NCBI RefSeq assembly: GCF_003480915.1
Contig: NZ_QUKD01000005.1
Span: 248,001 to 312,000 of the forward strand
Source: Parabacteroides sp. TM07-1AC
Lineage (GTDB): Bacteria; Bacteroidota; Bacteroidia; Bacteroidales; Tannerellaceae
Length of the DNA: 64,000 nt
Reading direction: 5' to 3'
Shown here in pieces: positions 16,918 to 26,614 of the stretch (position 1 is the stretch's first letter; every line of letters starts with the position of its first letter). The translations under genes were made by a program, and so were the position numbers. The notes beneath the pieces are model-generated. The model was not told where the DNA came from and did not search any database. It saw only the letters and a program-made list of their open reading frames with translations.

Positions 16918-17883
16918 ATGAATGAACAACTAGATAAATATTTCCTCGGAGAACTTTCAAACATAGAAAAGAGAGCACTCTTCGATCAGATAGAATCTGA
17001 TCCGGCTAATAAAGCAGAATTTATCCGGATGCAGAACACAGTTACGATATCCAAACTCGGAGAGCAAAGTGGAGATAATGAATGGGCCACACAAAAAATG
17101 GAAGAACTGGGAAGCCGGATCAACCACAAAAAGACCCGTAACCTTTATCTCAATCTGGCTAAATATGCGGCTGTGGCAGCTATTCTTCTCGTCAATATCT
17201 GGTTACTCACCGATAAATTCATACCCAAAGAAAAAACCGTACTCTATACAAAAATAGAAGTTCCCAAAGGTCAACGTATCTATATGACACTTCTGGACGG
17301 GACGAAAGCATGGTTAAGTCCCCGGTCGGTTATTAAAATCCCGAATGAGTTTAGCAATAAAGAACGTTCGGTTGAACTGGATGGAGAAGGTTTCTTTTCA
17401 GTAACAAAAGATACGGAACGTCCTTTTATCGTTAAAACTAAACAATATGATATAAAAGTACTCGGTACCAAATTCAATATATTCGCTTATTCAGAAAGCA
17501 ACCGGTTTGAAACAAATCTGGTAGAAGGTAGTGTACAGGTTATCAACAATAACAGACCACAGGAAAATGTTATTCTGAAACCAAATGAAATGGTCTCCCT
17601 TTTTAATGGTAACCTAATAAAATCCACCGCTTCATTCAACAATGAAGAGTATTTGGAAAGTGGAATATTCTATTTTAGTAATAAGAAATTTTCTGAAATA
17701 CTGGATTATCTGACCTTATGGTATAAGGTAAAATTTGATATCAAAAATACAGCCCAGATTGATCAGTATGTATCTGGAAAATTCCGCCAAAGTGATGATA
17801 TTGAAAGGATATTGAAAGCACTTCAGGGCGTTCACCATTTCCGGTACAAAATAGTCAACAATGAAGAAATCGAAATATTTTAA
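16918..17883 (+). CDS. FecR-family anti-sigma factor, locus 2
   Basis: A 321-residue sigma regulator with a short cytoplasmic N-terminus (LDKYFLGELSNIEKRALFDQ), one membrane segment at about 78-100 (YAAVAAILLVNIWLLTD) and a periplasmic FecR domain (VPKGQRIYMTLLDGTKAWL, GEGFFSV, VLGTKFNIFAY) followed by the DUF4974-like C-terminal region. It would restrain the ECF sigma encoded just upstream and be released by the STN domain of the SusC encoded just downstream. The gene order ECF-fecR-susC-susD mirrors locus 1. Confidence 0.95.
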   Translation: MNEQLDKYFLGELSNIEKRALFDQIESDPANKAEFIRMQNTVTISKLGEQSGDNEWATQKMEELGSRINHKKTRNLYLNLAKYAAVAAILLVNIWLLTDKFIPKEKTVLYTKIEVPKGQRIYMTLLDGTKAWLSPRSVIKIPNEFSNKERSVELDGEGFFSVTKDTERPFIVKTKQYDIKVLGTKFNIFAYSESNRFETNLVEGSVQVINNNRPQENVILKPNEMVSLFNGNLIKSTASFNNEEYLESGIFYFSNKKFSEILDYLTLWYKVKFDIKNTAQIDQYVSGKFRQSDDIERILKALQGVHHFRYKIVNNEEIEIF

Positions 17884-17960
17884 TAAAACAAATATTCACC
17901 TAAAATTATAATGCCTATGAAATAGAACCAGATCATTCCACAGGACATGGTATAAAAAAA

Positions 17961-17988
17961 GGGGCAAGTGTTACCAGCACCTACCCCC
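17961..17988 (+). promoter_or_regulatory. Imperfect hairpin in the susC leader, locus 2
   Basis: GGGGCAAGTG (17961-17970) pairs imperfectly with CACCTACCCC (17978-17987): an outer G4/C4 stem and an inner GTG/CAC stem separated by mismatches. It is in the 172-bp fecR-susC gap, about 70 bp before the start, a position comparable to the locus 1 hairpin. A T-rich stretch follows only ~16 bp later, so termination is uncertain. Confidence 0.45.
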
Positions 17989-18055
17989 TAAGTCAATACC
18001 TTCCTTTTTTCATGTATTCCACAAACATTTAAAAACAGTATTAACTTTTAAAGCT

Positions 18056-21000
18056 ATGAGCAAAGTTATGAAAAAAAACTTATTGCTATTGTTCAATCGT
18101 GTCAATTATATTGAATTAAAGCATACAATTCGTATTATGAAAATAACGACAGTTCTCACATTAATTGCAATTTTCCAGCTAAGTGCCACTTCTTTGCATT
18201 CCCAAAATGCCAAAGTGAGCATCAGCAAGAATAATCTGCCACTCAGGGAATTTATCCATGAGATAGAGAAACAGACCGATTATCTTTTTATGTATAGCGA
18301 AAAAGAGATCGATCTGCAAGAACAGGTACAAGTCAAAGCAAAAAACAAACCTGTTTCAGAAGTACTGGAAGAGGTATTTGCCGACAGCCAAATCAAATAT
18401 AACTTCAATGAAGGATATATTTCCCTACGAAAAGCAGAAAAAGGATCAATCAATCAGGAAAAACGAAAAATATCCGGTATTGTTAAAGAAACAACCGGTA
18501 CTCCTATTATCGGAGCTAATGTCGTAGTGAAAGGGACTACTATTGGTAGTGTCACAGATATAGACGGTCGTTTCACACTGGATGTTCCGGCAAACGCAAC
18601 CCTTACTATTTCTTATATAGGCTATCTGGCACAGGAAATCGCGGTCGGAAACAAATCGGATTTCTCTATCCTGCTAAAAGAAGATAGCGAAACATTGGAT
18701 GAAATTATCATTATCGGTTATGGTACCACTTCTGCTAAAAAAATGGTTTCTGCCGTCACATCCGTAAAAGGAGAAACATTACAGGACTTACCTTTTCCGA
18801 ACGTCGCATCCACCCTGCAGGGACGGGCTTCCGGCGTAATCATCCAGAACCAAGGCGGAGAACCGGGTAGTGAACCTAAAATATCCATTCGTGGCGGTGG
18901 TGACCCGTTATATGTTATCGATGGTATCATTACCACAGACTGGGAGTTCAAAACATTGAACTCTGAAGACATTGAAAGCATCTCCATCTTAAAAGATGCT
19001 GCCTCACTGGCTGTTTACGGTTCACGCGCAGCAGACGGTATTGTTTTGGTTAAAACAAAAGAAGGTCGAAAAGGCAAACGGTCAATAGTCTACTCTTTCA
19101 ATGCACAGTACAGCCAGCCAACTGTTTTACCAAAGAAACTGGATGCTTACACATATGCAGATGTTCAGAACCAGGCAGCAATAGCAGACGGATACGGAGA
19201 ATACCATCAATTCAGCAAGGAAGAAATGGATGCCATCCGAAACCAGTCCGATCCTTACCTGTATCCGAATACAGACTGGTATTCGTTAGGATTGAAAAAC
19301 TTCGCTCCGGAATACAGACATTCTCTATCTATGACTGGCAATCAGAAAGATGTCAACTATTATCTTTCATTAGGTCTTTTCGACCAAGGTAGTTTGTACA
19401 CTTCCGATGCTTTGAATTATTCAAGATACAATCTCCGAAGCAATGTGAATACGACTTTTGAAGAAATTGGTCTGAAAGTATCTTTCAACATCAATGCTGC
19501 CATGGAAAAGAAAAAATACCCTTCATTTTCTGCTGATAAAATCTGGGATCATCTGAATGCCAAATCACCTTTAGATCTTGCCTTCAATGAAGACGGCACT
19601 TTAAGTACAGTATCTGATAACCCGTTGATGGAAATGGATGAACGCTCCGGATATGATAAGAACGACGGAATGTACTTAAACACACAATTTGCAGCCGACT
19701 GGGCATTGCCTTGGGTGGAAGGTTTGTCACTTGGTTCTATGCTTTATTACCGCGTCAATTCCAGTCATATAAAAAAGCTTTCAGCCCGTGCTCCCCAATA
19801 TGGTAAAGATGGTACATTGTTGGAAGTAACAAAACCATCACTAAGAGAAGAATCCTATACCGGTGAATCTTACCAATTTGAATTAAATGCAGCTTTCCAG
19901 CGTACATTTGCCAGTGTGCATTCAATTGATGCCAAGGCGGTATTTACCCTGGCTGAAAATACCGGACATAATTTCTGGGCTTCCCGCAGAGACTATCTGT
20001 CGACTACCGTCGATCAGTTGTTTGCCGGCTCCAGCACGACCATGCAAAATGCAGGAAATTCGGAAGAAGGCGGTCGAATGGGATTGGTTGGTCGCTTGAA
20101 ATATGACTTCGCGAACCGTTATTATATAGAAGGTAGCTTCCGCTACGATGGTTCGGATAATTTTGCTCCGGGACATCGTTGGGGATTCTTCCCATCTGTC
20201 GCTTTGGGATGGGATATTACGGAAGAACCTTTCTTCAAAAAACTCAATCCGAAGAACGTCGATCTCATAAAGCTACGTGGTTCTTACGGACAGATGGGGA
20301 CAGAGTCCGGAGTAAACCGATTCGGTTATCTGTCCACTTACAATATGGTTGAAAATGCAATCTGTATCGGTGGAGATTTATTATCCGGATTTAATGAAGG
20401 AGGACTGACATCCCCCGAATTATTAAGCTGGTACACACGTAATTCTCTAAACTACGGTATTGATGCGGCCTTTTTCAACTATCGGTTAAAAGGTTCCGTC
20501 GACTATTTCTTTTATATAACCAAGGGGGGATTGGTTAGTCCGGAAGACCGTTACACGACTCCGCTGGGGACCAAATTGCCACAGATCAAGTCGAACAATG
20601 AACATCGTCGCGAAGGCTTTGAGTTATCCATGAGATGGAATGATAATATAGGTTCGGATTTCCATTATGAGATCGGAACAAACATGACCTATTACAACAA
20701 TTTGTATGTGGTAAAGCAAGAAGAAGCGTTATCTACGCTGATGAACCCGTATAAACGCAGTACACACCAAACGGATTATTACAAAGTCATACTTATCGAC
20801 AACGGTTTGTATCAGTCCCCGGAACAAATATTGGGTGTACCGCGCAGGTTAGCATCTTCCGAAACAAAGTTAGGAGATATCGTTTATCAGGATCTCAACG
20901 GTGACGGAAAGATAGATGCTGAAGACCAGATACGTTACGGTATGCCTACCGCTCCTCATTTTACCTATGGCGTGGATTTTGCATTTTCTTACAAAGGATT

Positions 21001-21433
21001 TTCTCTATCCGGCCTGCTCTACGGAACAGGTAAACGCAACATGGAATTCGGTGTCAATACCAAAAAAGACGAATCCGTCCATGTAAAAAACGAATATCAA
21101 CTGGATTATTGGAGAGAAGATAACAGGGATGCACTTTTCCCTAGAAAATCGTTATCAGCAAGCGTTAACGGAGGTAACAATCAAGTAGAATCGAGCTTCT
21201 GGGTGAAAAATGCTTCATTCCTTCGTTTGAAAAACTTGTCACTATCTTATGATTTCAAATACAAGCTGTTGAAGAATGCAGACTGGCTCAGCATGTGCCG
21301 GGTAAACCTGACGGGAAGCAACCTATTTACCATTTCCGGAGTTTCAGACTATTTCGATCCGGAAACGACTTCCACAAACGGAGGTTATCCGGTACAGCGT
21401 GTTTACTCTATCGGTGTAACAGTCGGATTTTAA
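18056..21433 (+). CDS. SusC/RagA-family TonB-dependent transporter with STN domain, locus 2
   Basis: A 1125-residue TonB-dependent channel. Domains in order: signal region, STN domain at about 55-120 (LREFIHEIEKQTDYLFMY), carboxypeptidase-regulatory-like domain at about 140-215 (GANVVVKGTTIGSVTDIDG), TonB box and plug (DEIIIIGYGTTSAKKMVSAV, then SISILKDAASLAVYGSRAA), barrel ending YSIGVTVGF. The STN domain fits FecR signalling. The pre-signal stretch KHTIRIMKIT matches that of the other SusC (KHTFRIMKIT); because both proteins keep it, I use the upstream ATG at 18056. ATG at 18137 would give a shorter precursor. It imports the product bound by the following SusD; GH35 and GH2 downstream suggest a galactose-containing glycan. 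Confidence 0.95.
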   Translation: MSKVMKKNLLLLFNRVNYIELKHTIRIMKITTVLTLIAIFQLSATSLHSQNAKVSISKNNLPLREFIHEIEKQTDYLFMYSEKEIDLQEQVQVKAKNKPVSEVLEEVFADSQIKYNFNEGYISLRKAEKGSINQEKRKISGIVKETTGTPIIGANVVVKGTTIGSVTDIDGRFTLDVPANATLTISYIGYLAQEIAVGNKSDFSILLKEDSETLDEIIIIGYGTTSAKKMVSAVTSVKGETLQDLPFPNVASTLQGRASGVIIQNQGGEPGSEPKISIRGGGDPLYVIDGIITTDWEFKTLNSEDIESISILKDAASLAVYGSRAADGIVLVKTKEGRKGKRSIVYSFNAQYSQPTVLPKKLDAYTYADVQNQAAIADGYGEYHQFSKEEMDAIRNQSDPYLYPNTDWYSLGLKNFAPEYRHSLSMTGNQKDVNYYLSLGLFDQGSLYTSDALNYSRYNLRSNVNTTFEEIGLKVSFNINAAMEKKKYPSFSADKIWDHLNAKSPLDLAFNEDGTLSTVSDNPLMEMDERSGYDKNDGMYLNTQFAADWALPWVEGLSLGSMLYYRVNSSHIKKLSARAPQYGKDGTLLEVTKPSLREESYTGESYQFELNAAFQRTFASVHSIDAKAVFTLAENTGHNFWASRRDYLSTTVDQLFAGSSTTMQNAGNSEEGGRMGLVGRLKYDFANRYYIEGSFRYDGSDNFAPGHRWGFFPSVALGWDITEEPFFKKLNPKNVDLIKLRGSYGQMGTESGVNRFGYLSTYNMVENAICIGGDLLSGFNEGGLTSPELLSWYTRNSLNYGIDAAFFNYRLKGSVDYFFYITKGGLVSPEDRYTTPLGTKLPQIKSNNEHRREGFELSMRWNDNIGSDFHYEIGTNMTYYNNLYVVKQEEALSTLMNPYKRSTHQTDYYKVILIDNGLYQSPEQILGVPRRLASSETKLGDIVYQDLNGDGKIDAEDQIRYGMPTAPHFTYGVDFAFSYKGFSLSGLLYGTGKRNMEFGVNTKKDESVHVKNEYQLDYWREDNRDALFPRKSLSASVNGGNNQVESSFWVKNASFLRLKNLSLSYDFKYKLLKNADWLSMCRVNLTGSNLFTISGVSDYFDPETTSTNGGYPVQRVYSIGVTVGF

Positions 21434-21462
21434 TAAAGGTATAACAATTGAATTTTAATAAT

Positions 21463-23202
21463 ATGAAAAATATGAATATTAAAACAATATCAGTGGCCTT
21501 ACTAATAGGGTGTACGGCTTGTAGTGACATTCTAGACAAAGGCCCGTTAGACAAATTCTCGGAAAACGATGTATGGGAAAGTGCGGAATTGGCACAAGCC
21601 TTCTTGTATCCCTCACTCAATTATGCCACCGGACAGTTGGTGTGGAATGATAAATGGACGGACAATGATGTCATCCAGGATGACGGAGACGCTTCGAACG
21701 TAAATAAAGAACAGATCGACCGATATTTTGATGCCGGCTGGAACCCTGGGGCAGATAAAGATAAAGCCGGGGATATTTATACCAACATCCGCAAATGTAA
21801 TCTCATGCTCCAAAAAATGGAAGAAAACACGACCTTCCTGGAACAAGATAAAAATTACCTGATTGCACAGGCTAAGATGCAGCGTGCCATGATCTACTTC
21901 AGCCGTGCTCGTTTGTTCGGAAAACTGATGATTGTAGATCGTGTACTCGATCCGGAAGAAAAGATGGAACTGCCCAGAACGGAAACAATCAAGGACACGT
22001 ATGATTTCATACTGAAAGATTTGCAGGATGCAGCTGCCGAACTGCCCTCCTCCATTAAAGGCTCCGAGACAGGTATGCTTACTCAAGGTGCAGCCTATGC
22101 ATTAATGGCGGAAGTAGCACTTCACGGTGCAGCCTATATCGAATCCGGCCAAGATGAGTACTACAACATTGCAAAGAAAGCCAGTGAAGACCTTTTTGCC
22201 CTCGGAGAATATAGTTTGGATACCGATTACGAAAAAATGTTCAACGAGTTCGATTATGCACTCAATTCAAAAGAGATTATTCTAGCCCAGTTCAGGCATG
22301 AAAATAACACAACGTTCGCAGATACCTGGATGCAGAATCTTGTTCCGAATGTGAACAATGATAAACTGAAAGAGTTTGCCAATCCTAAACTGAATGATAG
22401 CTTTGAAGGATGGATCGGTACATTTCCTTCCGTTGACCTGGTAAACGATTACGAAGTCAGAGACACGGACGGAACAGCCAAAGACTGGGATCAAAGTAGT
22501 TTTTACAAAAGCTGGCAACAAAATGGCGGATATGTTTCGGACGCTATTTATAAGAACCGGGACAATCGCTTCTATGCAACTGTCGTACAAGACTCAAGCC
22601 ATTTTTTCAACAGCCTCGTAACGATGCGCGCAAAAGGTAACATGCATTGGGATAGTAAGGCCGGAGGTGATTGGGGAATGGCTCTAAACGGATATGTTTA
22701 TCGCAAAGGCATATACACGGCAAAACCGTTATTGAATTCGGACCCGACTTACTATCATTACGTAGTTCTGCGATTGGGACGCTCTTATCTGAACTATGCT
22801 GAGGCAATGTTACGCTTGGGCAACATCTCTACGGCAATTGAATATATTAACAAAACCCGCACAGTACATGGTGGGATGCCCGAACTACCTTTGAACTTGT
22901 CTTCAGAACTTGCCTGGAAAGCCTATAAACGCGAACGCCGTATCGAGTTAGTGCATGAAGGTGACAGATATTGGAGTCTATTGCGATGGGGAAAAGCCGA
23001 CAAAAAAGATAAAGTGGAAGAATTGACAAAAGCTCATCACGCTATCAGTATTTCCGAAGACGGAAAAAGCTTTGAAATTATTCCTTTACCCTATCAGAGC
23101 TCTTCCAACGAACGTATCTTTACAAAGAAAAGATATTTGTTCCCGGTTCCTGAAGGAGAAAGAGTAAATAACCCGTCTCTCGATCAAAACGAAGGATGGT
23201 AA
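21463..23202 (+). CDS. SusD/RagB-family outer-membrane glycan-binding lipoprotein, locus 2
   Basis: SusD-like lipoprotein of about 579 residues. The signal ends LIGCTACSD, giving a lipidated Cys within the first 20 residues. Two ATGs are close together at 21463 and 21472; a TTG at 21448 also keeps the frame open but is less likely. N-terminal helices (NIRKCNLMLQKMEENTTFL, AKMQRAMIYFSRARLFGKL) and the C-terminal SusD signature (YLNYAEAMLRLGN and RERRIELVHEGDRYWSLLRW) are plain. It starts 30 bp after susC and would cap that channel. The ligand cannot be read from the sequence. Confidence 0.95.
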   Translation: MKNMNIKTISVALLIGCTACSDILDKGPLDKFSENDVWESAELAQAFLYPSLNYATGQLVWNDKWTDNDVIQDDGDASNVNKEQIDRYFDAGWNPGADKDKAGDIYTNIRKCNLMLQKMEENTTFLEQDKNYLIAQAKMQRAMIYFSRARLFGKLMIVDRVLDPEEKMELPRTETIKDTYDFILKDLQDAAAELPSSIKGSETGMLTQGAAYALMAEVALHGAAYIESGQDEYYNIAKKASEDLFALGEYSLDTDYEKMFNEFDYALNSKEIILAQFRHENNTTFADTWMQNLVPNVNNDKLKEFANPKLNDSFEGWIGTFPSVDLVNDYEVRDTDGTAKDWDQSSFYKSWQQNGGYVSDAIYKNRDNRFYATVVQDSSHFFNSLVTMRAKGNMHWDSKAGGDWGMALNGYVYRKGIYTAKPLLNSDPTYYHYVVLRLGRSYLNYAEAMLRLGNISTAIEYINKTRTVHGGMPELPLNLSSELAWKAYKRERRIELVHEGDRYWSLLRWGKADKKDKVEELTKAHHAISISEDGKSFEIIPLPYQSSSNERIFTKKRYLFPVPEGERVNNPSLDQNEGW

Positions 23203-23236
23203 CAAATCATAAATATCTTATAAAACAACAAGAAAA

Positions 23237-23698
23237 ATGAAAGCACTGTATAATTATTTAGTTCTACTTTTATTGATCGTCATAAACACATCTTGTCTGA
23301 AGGCCGGTTTGGATGACTTGGAAACGTACAATCAGAATGATATTACAAATATTCGTTTTGAATACAGATGGTGGGATGAGAGTGGTAAAAGACTCCGGGT
23401 GATAGAAATGGGTACGGAGAAGACAATCGACAATAATGCAAAAGAAATAGTCTGTTCGATTAAAGTACCTGATGCCACACAAACTTTTACAACCGAAATC
23501 AGAAATCAGGTTTCATTAAGCACCTTGGCAATCAATGTAGATGCATCCTCTTCTGCCCGTATCAGCCCGGTTGGTGGTGCTCCGGCAATGGGAACATTCC
23601 CCTCCGACTTTTCAACAAAAGAATTTGTATATAAAGTTACAGCCGGAAACGGGGATGATGCAAACTGGACAATCAAGATTACGAATTTCGTAAAATAA
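23237..23698 (+). CDS. Small lipoprotein, DUF5018-like, locus 2
   Basis: A 153-residue protein with a lipoprotein signal ending VINTSC, followed by a single beta-rich domain. The phrasing of the domain (SIKVPDATQTFTTEIRNQ, LAINVDASSSARISPVGG, then ending DDANWTIKITNF) resembles the DUF5018/surface Ig-like proteins often encoded after susD. It is 34 bp after susD, probably a surface glycan-binding or structural accessory. A direct repeat AATTTCGTAAAA, 18 bp apart (23684 and 23702), spans its stop codon, probably a small local duplication. Confidence 0.75.
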   Translation: MKALYNYLVLLLLIVINTSCLKAGLDDLETYNQNDITNIRFEYRWWDESGKRLRVIEMGTEKTIDNNAKEIVCSIKVPDATQTFTTEIRNQVSLSTLAINVDASSSARISPVGGAPAMGTFPSDFSTKEFVYKVTAGNGDDANWTIKITNFVK

Positions 23699-23742
23699 GG
23701 AAATTTCGTAAAACATACTCTTTTAACTTTTTTCTGAAAGTT

Positions 23743-23775
23743 GGGTTAAGAAGGATTTTTTATCCTTTTTAACCC
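23743..23775 (+). promoter_or_regulatory. Hairpin separating susCD genes from the GH35 gene, locus 2
   Basis: GGGTTAAGAAGGA (23743-23755) pairs with TCCTTTTTAACCC (23763-23775), 13 bp with one G-U wobble and a 7-nt loop. No T run follows. Like the locus 1 hairpin it lies between the susCD block and the hydrolase genes, fitting differential expression or RNA processing. Confidence 0.6.
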
Positions 23776-23806
23776 AGCCTCTTAACTAAATTCAATATTA
23801 TCGGGA

Positions 23807-26476
23807 ATGAATAAAATACGCTTATTATCCGTTTTTTCTCTTATCGCGGGAACAATCTCCGCCCAGCATACGATAGACCTAAGTAAAGTCTCCCTTCCTT
23901 CCGTCAAATACCTGACACTAGGTAATCCAGGTCCGGCCGGAAAAGAAATCCGTATAAATAACCTGTACATGGATGAAGGAGGAATTCCAAAACTACCTGT
24001 CATGGGGGAATTTCACTACAGCCGGATGCAGCCGGACTATTGGCGAGACGCTCTATTGAAAATGAAAGCTTCCGGCATTAATATCGTTGCGACCTACTGT
24101 CTTTGGTCATTACATGAAGAGACGGAAGGCGAATTATCCTGGGAAGGTCATCTCAATCTCCGGCGTTTTGTTGAATTATGTAAAGAGTTAGGGTTGAAAG
24201 TACATCTCCGCGTCGGCCCCTATTGCAATGCAGAAATCAAGAACGGAGGACTTCCTGACTGGATTGTCGAAAACAAACACCTCAAAGTTCGCTCGAATGA
24301 CCCTCTATACCTTGAATATACGCGTCGATGGTATCAAGGTTTATATGAACAGATCAATGGCTTGCTATGGAAAGATGGCGGTCCGATCATGGCTCTTCAA
24401 CTAGAAAATGAATATGTAACAAGAGGAATGATCGTCTCTCATTTAATGAACTTGAAGAAAATGGCTGTCGAAATTGGTTTCGATGTACCTCTTTATACCA
24501 TGACTCACTGGATGGACAGTGAATATCCTAAAGGAGAAATCGTGCCTTACGCCGGCTTCTATATTGAAGCACCGTGGACTACCACCGGAAAAGAAGAAAT
24601 GCCAACTTCTAACTTTGAGTTCTTTACTTACAATCGTTTATCCGATAACATCGGCACAGATATCATCAAAATCGAAGGAGACGTAGAATCATTGAGTGGA
24701 GAGAACAACGATTCTCCTTTCTTTACCTGTGAAGTCGGTGTCGGGTCAACCACATTTTATCACCGCCGCGCAGTTGTCCCTGAAGAACTGGCGGGAGAAA
24801 TGATTAATTTACGCCTGGGATGTGGGGCTAATCTAATGGGATATTACATGTATGTAGGTGGCTCCAACCCCGTAGGAGAAAAGAGAACCTTCCAATCTTC
24901 CGGACCACGGATCAGTTACGATTATCAAGCACCGATCCGTGAATTTGGAACATTAGGTACTGTTATGCAGGAAACTAAAAAATATAATTATTTCATGAAT
25001 GATTTTGGAACGACATTGGCACCATCCATCGCTTATCTTCCCAAAGAAAATCAAAATCGTGATAATTTACAATGGGCTGTTCGTAACAATGGGGCTACAG
25101 GATACTTATTTTGTTCGAACTATTTATACAGAAACGGTAAGAAAGATTATAAAAATGTTCAGTTTTCCATAAAGCTGAAAGATGAAACCATCCGTATGCC
25201 GCGTAAAAAAGTGACAATAAAAGATGGAACTTATTTCCTTTGGCCGTTCAATCAAGAATTGAGCAATGTCTTATTGAAATATGCAACCGCACAACCTATT
25301 TGCTCTTTAAAAGAAGATAACAACGATACCTATTTCTTTTTTGAAGACGATTATATTCAAAGTGAATATCTAATAGCAGACAAAGAAATACTGGATGTTA
25401 AAGTAAAAAACGGCAGTTGTAAAAAAGAGAAAAACGGATATTTTATCAATCAGTTAACTCCTGGTAAAGAATGCGTAATCGAAATCACTAAAAAGGACGG
25501 TTCGACGGTACGTTTCGTGACATTGACGGAAGAGGAATCTGACCATATATGGAAAGGAACTCTAAAAGGAAAAGAATTTGTTGCTATCACTCATTCGGCA
25601 TTGATCTACGACAAGGACAAGATCACGCTTATCGATGATCGGCCTGCAACAGAAATATGGATGTACCGGAATGGTTCCTTCAAACAACAAAAGTATCAGG
25701 CAGCCCCACGCAATCTGCAAGCCACTTTCCGTTCAATCACACCTATGGAAAAAAGTCAGTGGATCCGACCGACAGAAGGAGATAAAGTAAAACGCTCATT
25801 TGTTCTGAATACATTCTCTACGATAGAACAGGCCTATTTACGCTACGTCTCTCCAACTTCTGTCCGTTGTATTCTAAACGGTAAAGAGGCTAAAACGACT
25901 ACGATGGACCATTATTCGTATGCTGACGTAACTTCTTTACTTCAAAAAGAAGACAATACGATAGAGTTCTCTTTACCGACAAATAAAAGTGTCATGGCCG
26001 AGATTGAAATTCTCTTGAAGAACGGCGAACGTATTATATGGAATACAGATGCAACCTGGCTATCGGCAAAAGACAATCAACCGGTAATTATCGCAAAAGA
26101 AGAAAAAAAGGTTGTCACTTACGATCCGAAAGAACACATTGCCCTCTACGAAATAAAAGCTCCGAGGGTATCTTCCGGAGAAGAAGAAACACGCATGTAT
26201 ATCTCCTACAAAGGGGATATAGCCAACGCATACCAGAACGGTCGGTTAATAGGAGATTCATTCTATGACGGTACAGACTGGATTCTTAGCTTAAGTCGGT
26301 TAAAAGAAGCCATTGATGTCAACCCGATGGAAATCCGCATCAACGGATTAAAATCGGCTGACGCTCCTATTTATTTTGAAAAAAATGTTGATCCTGCCGA
26401 TTGTGTAAATCCTACTATTTCCGGTATTCAGGTAAAACAGGAATATCGTTTCAAAATAGAAATGGATTCTATTTAA
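23807..26476 (+). CDS. GH35 family beta-galactosidase-like hydrolase
   Basis: An 889-residue exported glycoside hydrolase of family 35. A signal peptide (LLSVFSLIAGTISAQ) precedes the barrel, which opens with GEFHYSRMQPDYWRDALLKM and the YCLWSLHE turn. The family acid/base is expected in LQLENEY (Glu202), and the nucleophile in FFTCEVGVG (Glu309). The long C-terminal half is a set of beta-domains, including jelly-roll regions near 700-880. Family members remove beta-linked galactose from glycans; the long form is typical of Bacteroidetes polysaccharide loci, and activity on another sugar cannot be excluded. It is followed by a terminator and then by the phosphodiesterase gene. Confidence 0.88.
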   Translation: MNKIRLLSVFSLIAGTISAQHTIDLSKVSLPSVKYLTLGNPGPAGKEIRINNLYMDEGGIPKLPVMGEFHYSRMQPDYWRDALLKMKASGINIVATYCLWSLHEETEGELSWEGHLNLRRFVELCKELGLKVHLRVGPYCNAEIKNGGLPDWIVENKHLKVRSNDPLYLEYTRRWYQGLYEQINGLLWKDGGPIMALQLENEYVTRGMIVSHLMNLKKMAVEIGFDVPLYTMTHWMDSEYPKGEIVPYAGFYIEAPWTTTGKEEMPTSNFEFFTYNRLSDNIGTDIIKIEGDVESLSGENNDSPFFTCEVGVGSTTFYHRRAVVPEELAGEMINLRLGCGANLMGYYMYVGGSNPVGEKRTFQSSGPRISYDYQAPIREFGTLGTVMQETKKYNYFMNDFGTTLAPSIAYLPKENQNRDNLQWAVRNNGATGYLFCSNYLYRNGKKDYKNVQFSIKLKDETIRMPRKKVTIKDGTYFLWPFNQELSNVLLKYATAQPICSLKEDNNDTYFFFEDDYIQSEYLIADKEILDVKVKNGSCKKEKNGYFINQLTPGKECVIEITKKDGSTVRFVTLTEEESDHIWKGTLKGKEFVAITHSALIYDKDKITLIDDRPATEIWMYRNGSFKQQKYQAAPRNLQATFRSITPMEKSQWIRPTEGDKVKRSFVLNTFSTIEQAYLRYVSPTSVRCILNGKEAKTTTMDHYSYADVTSLLQKEDNTIEFSLPTNKSVMAEIEILLKNGERIIWNTDATWLSAKDNQPVIIAKEEKKVVTYDPKEHIALYEIKAPRVSSGEEETRMYISYKGDIANAYQNGRLIGDSFYDGTDWILSLSRLKEAIDVNPMEIRINGLKSADAPIYFEKNVDPADCVNPTISGIQVKQEYRFKIEMDSI

Positions 26477-26499
26477 ACTCATGTAAACAGGGCAAAAGA

Positions 26500-26525
26500 A
26501 AAGTACGCAAACGTTTGCGTACTTT
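26500..26525 (+). terminator. Perfect 26-bp palindromic terminator after GH35
   Basis: A 26-bp perfect palindrome (core ACGCAAACGTTTGCGT) is followed by further T residues, 24 bp after the GH35 stop. It should fold into a stable stem ending in U-rich sequence and stop or reduce transcription into the last two genes. The core also resembles LacI-family operators, but the T run favours a terminator. Confidence 0.8.
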
Positions 26526-26614
26526 TTTTGTGAAAATTAAGTGTAAAACAATATATTCCATTATTTTTGAGCACTGCTAAACCATTGACAAAACAATATA
26601 AAATATAAACTCCT

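Noticed and set aside
26500..26525. ACGCAAACGTTTGCGT looks like a LacI/PurR-family operator
   Set aside because: It is part of a 26-bp perfect palindrome followed by T residues just after the GH35 stop, so a terminator explains it better; no LacI-family gene is nearby.
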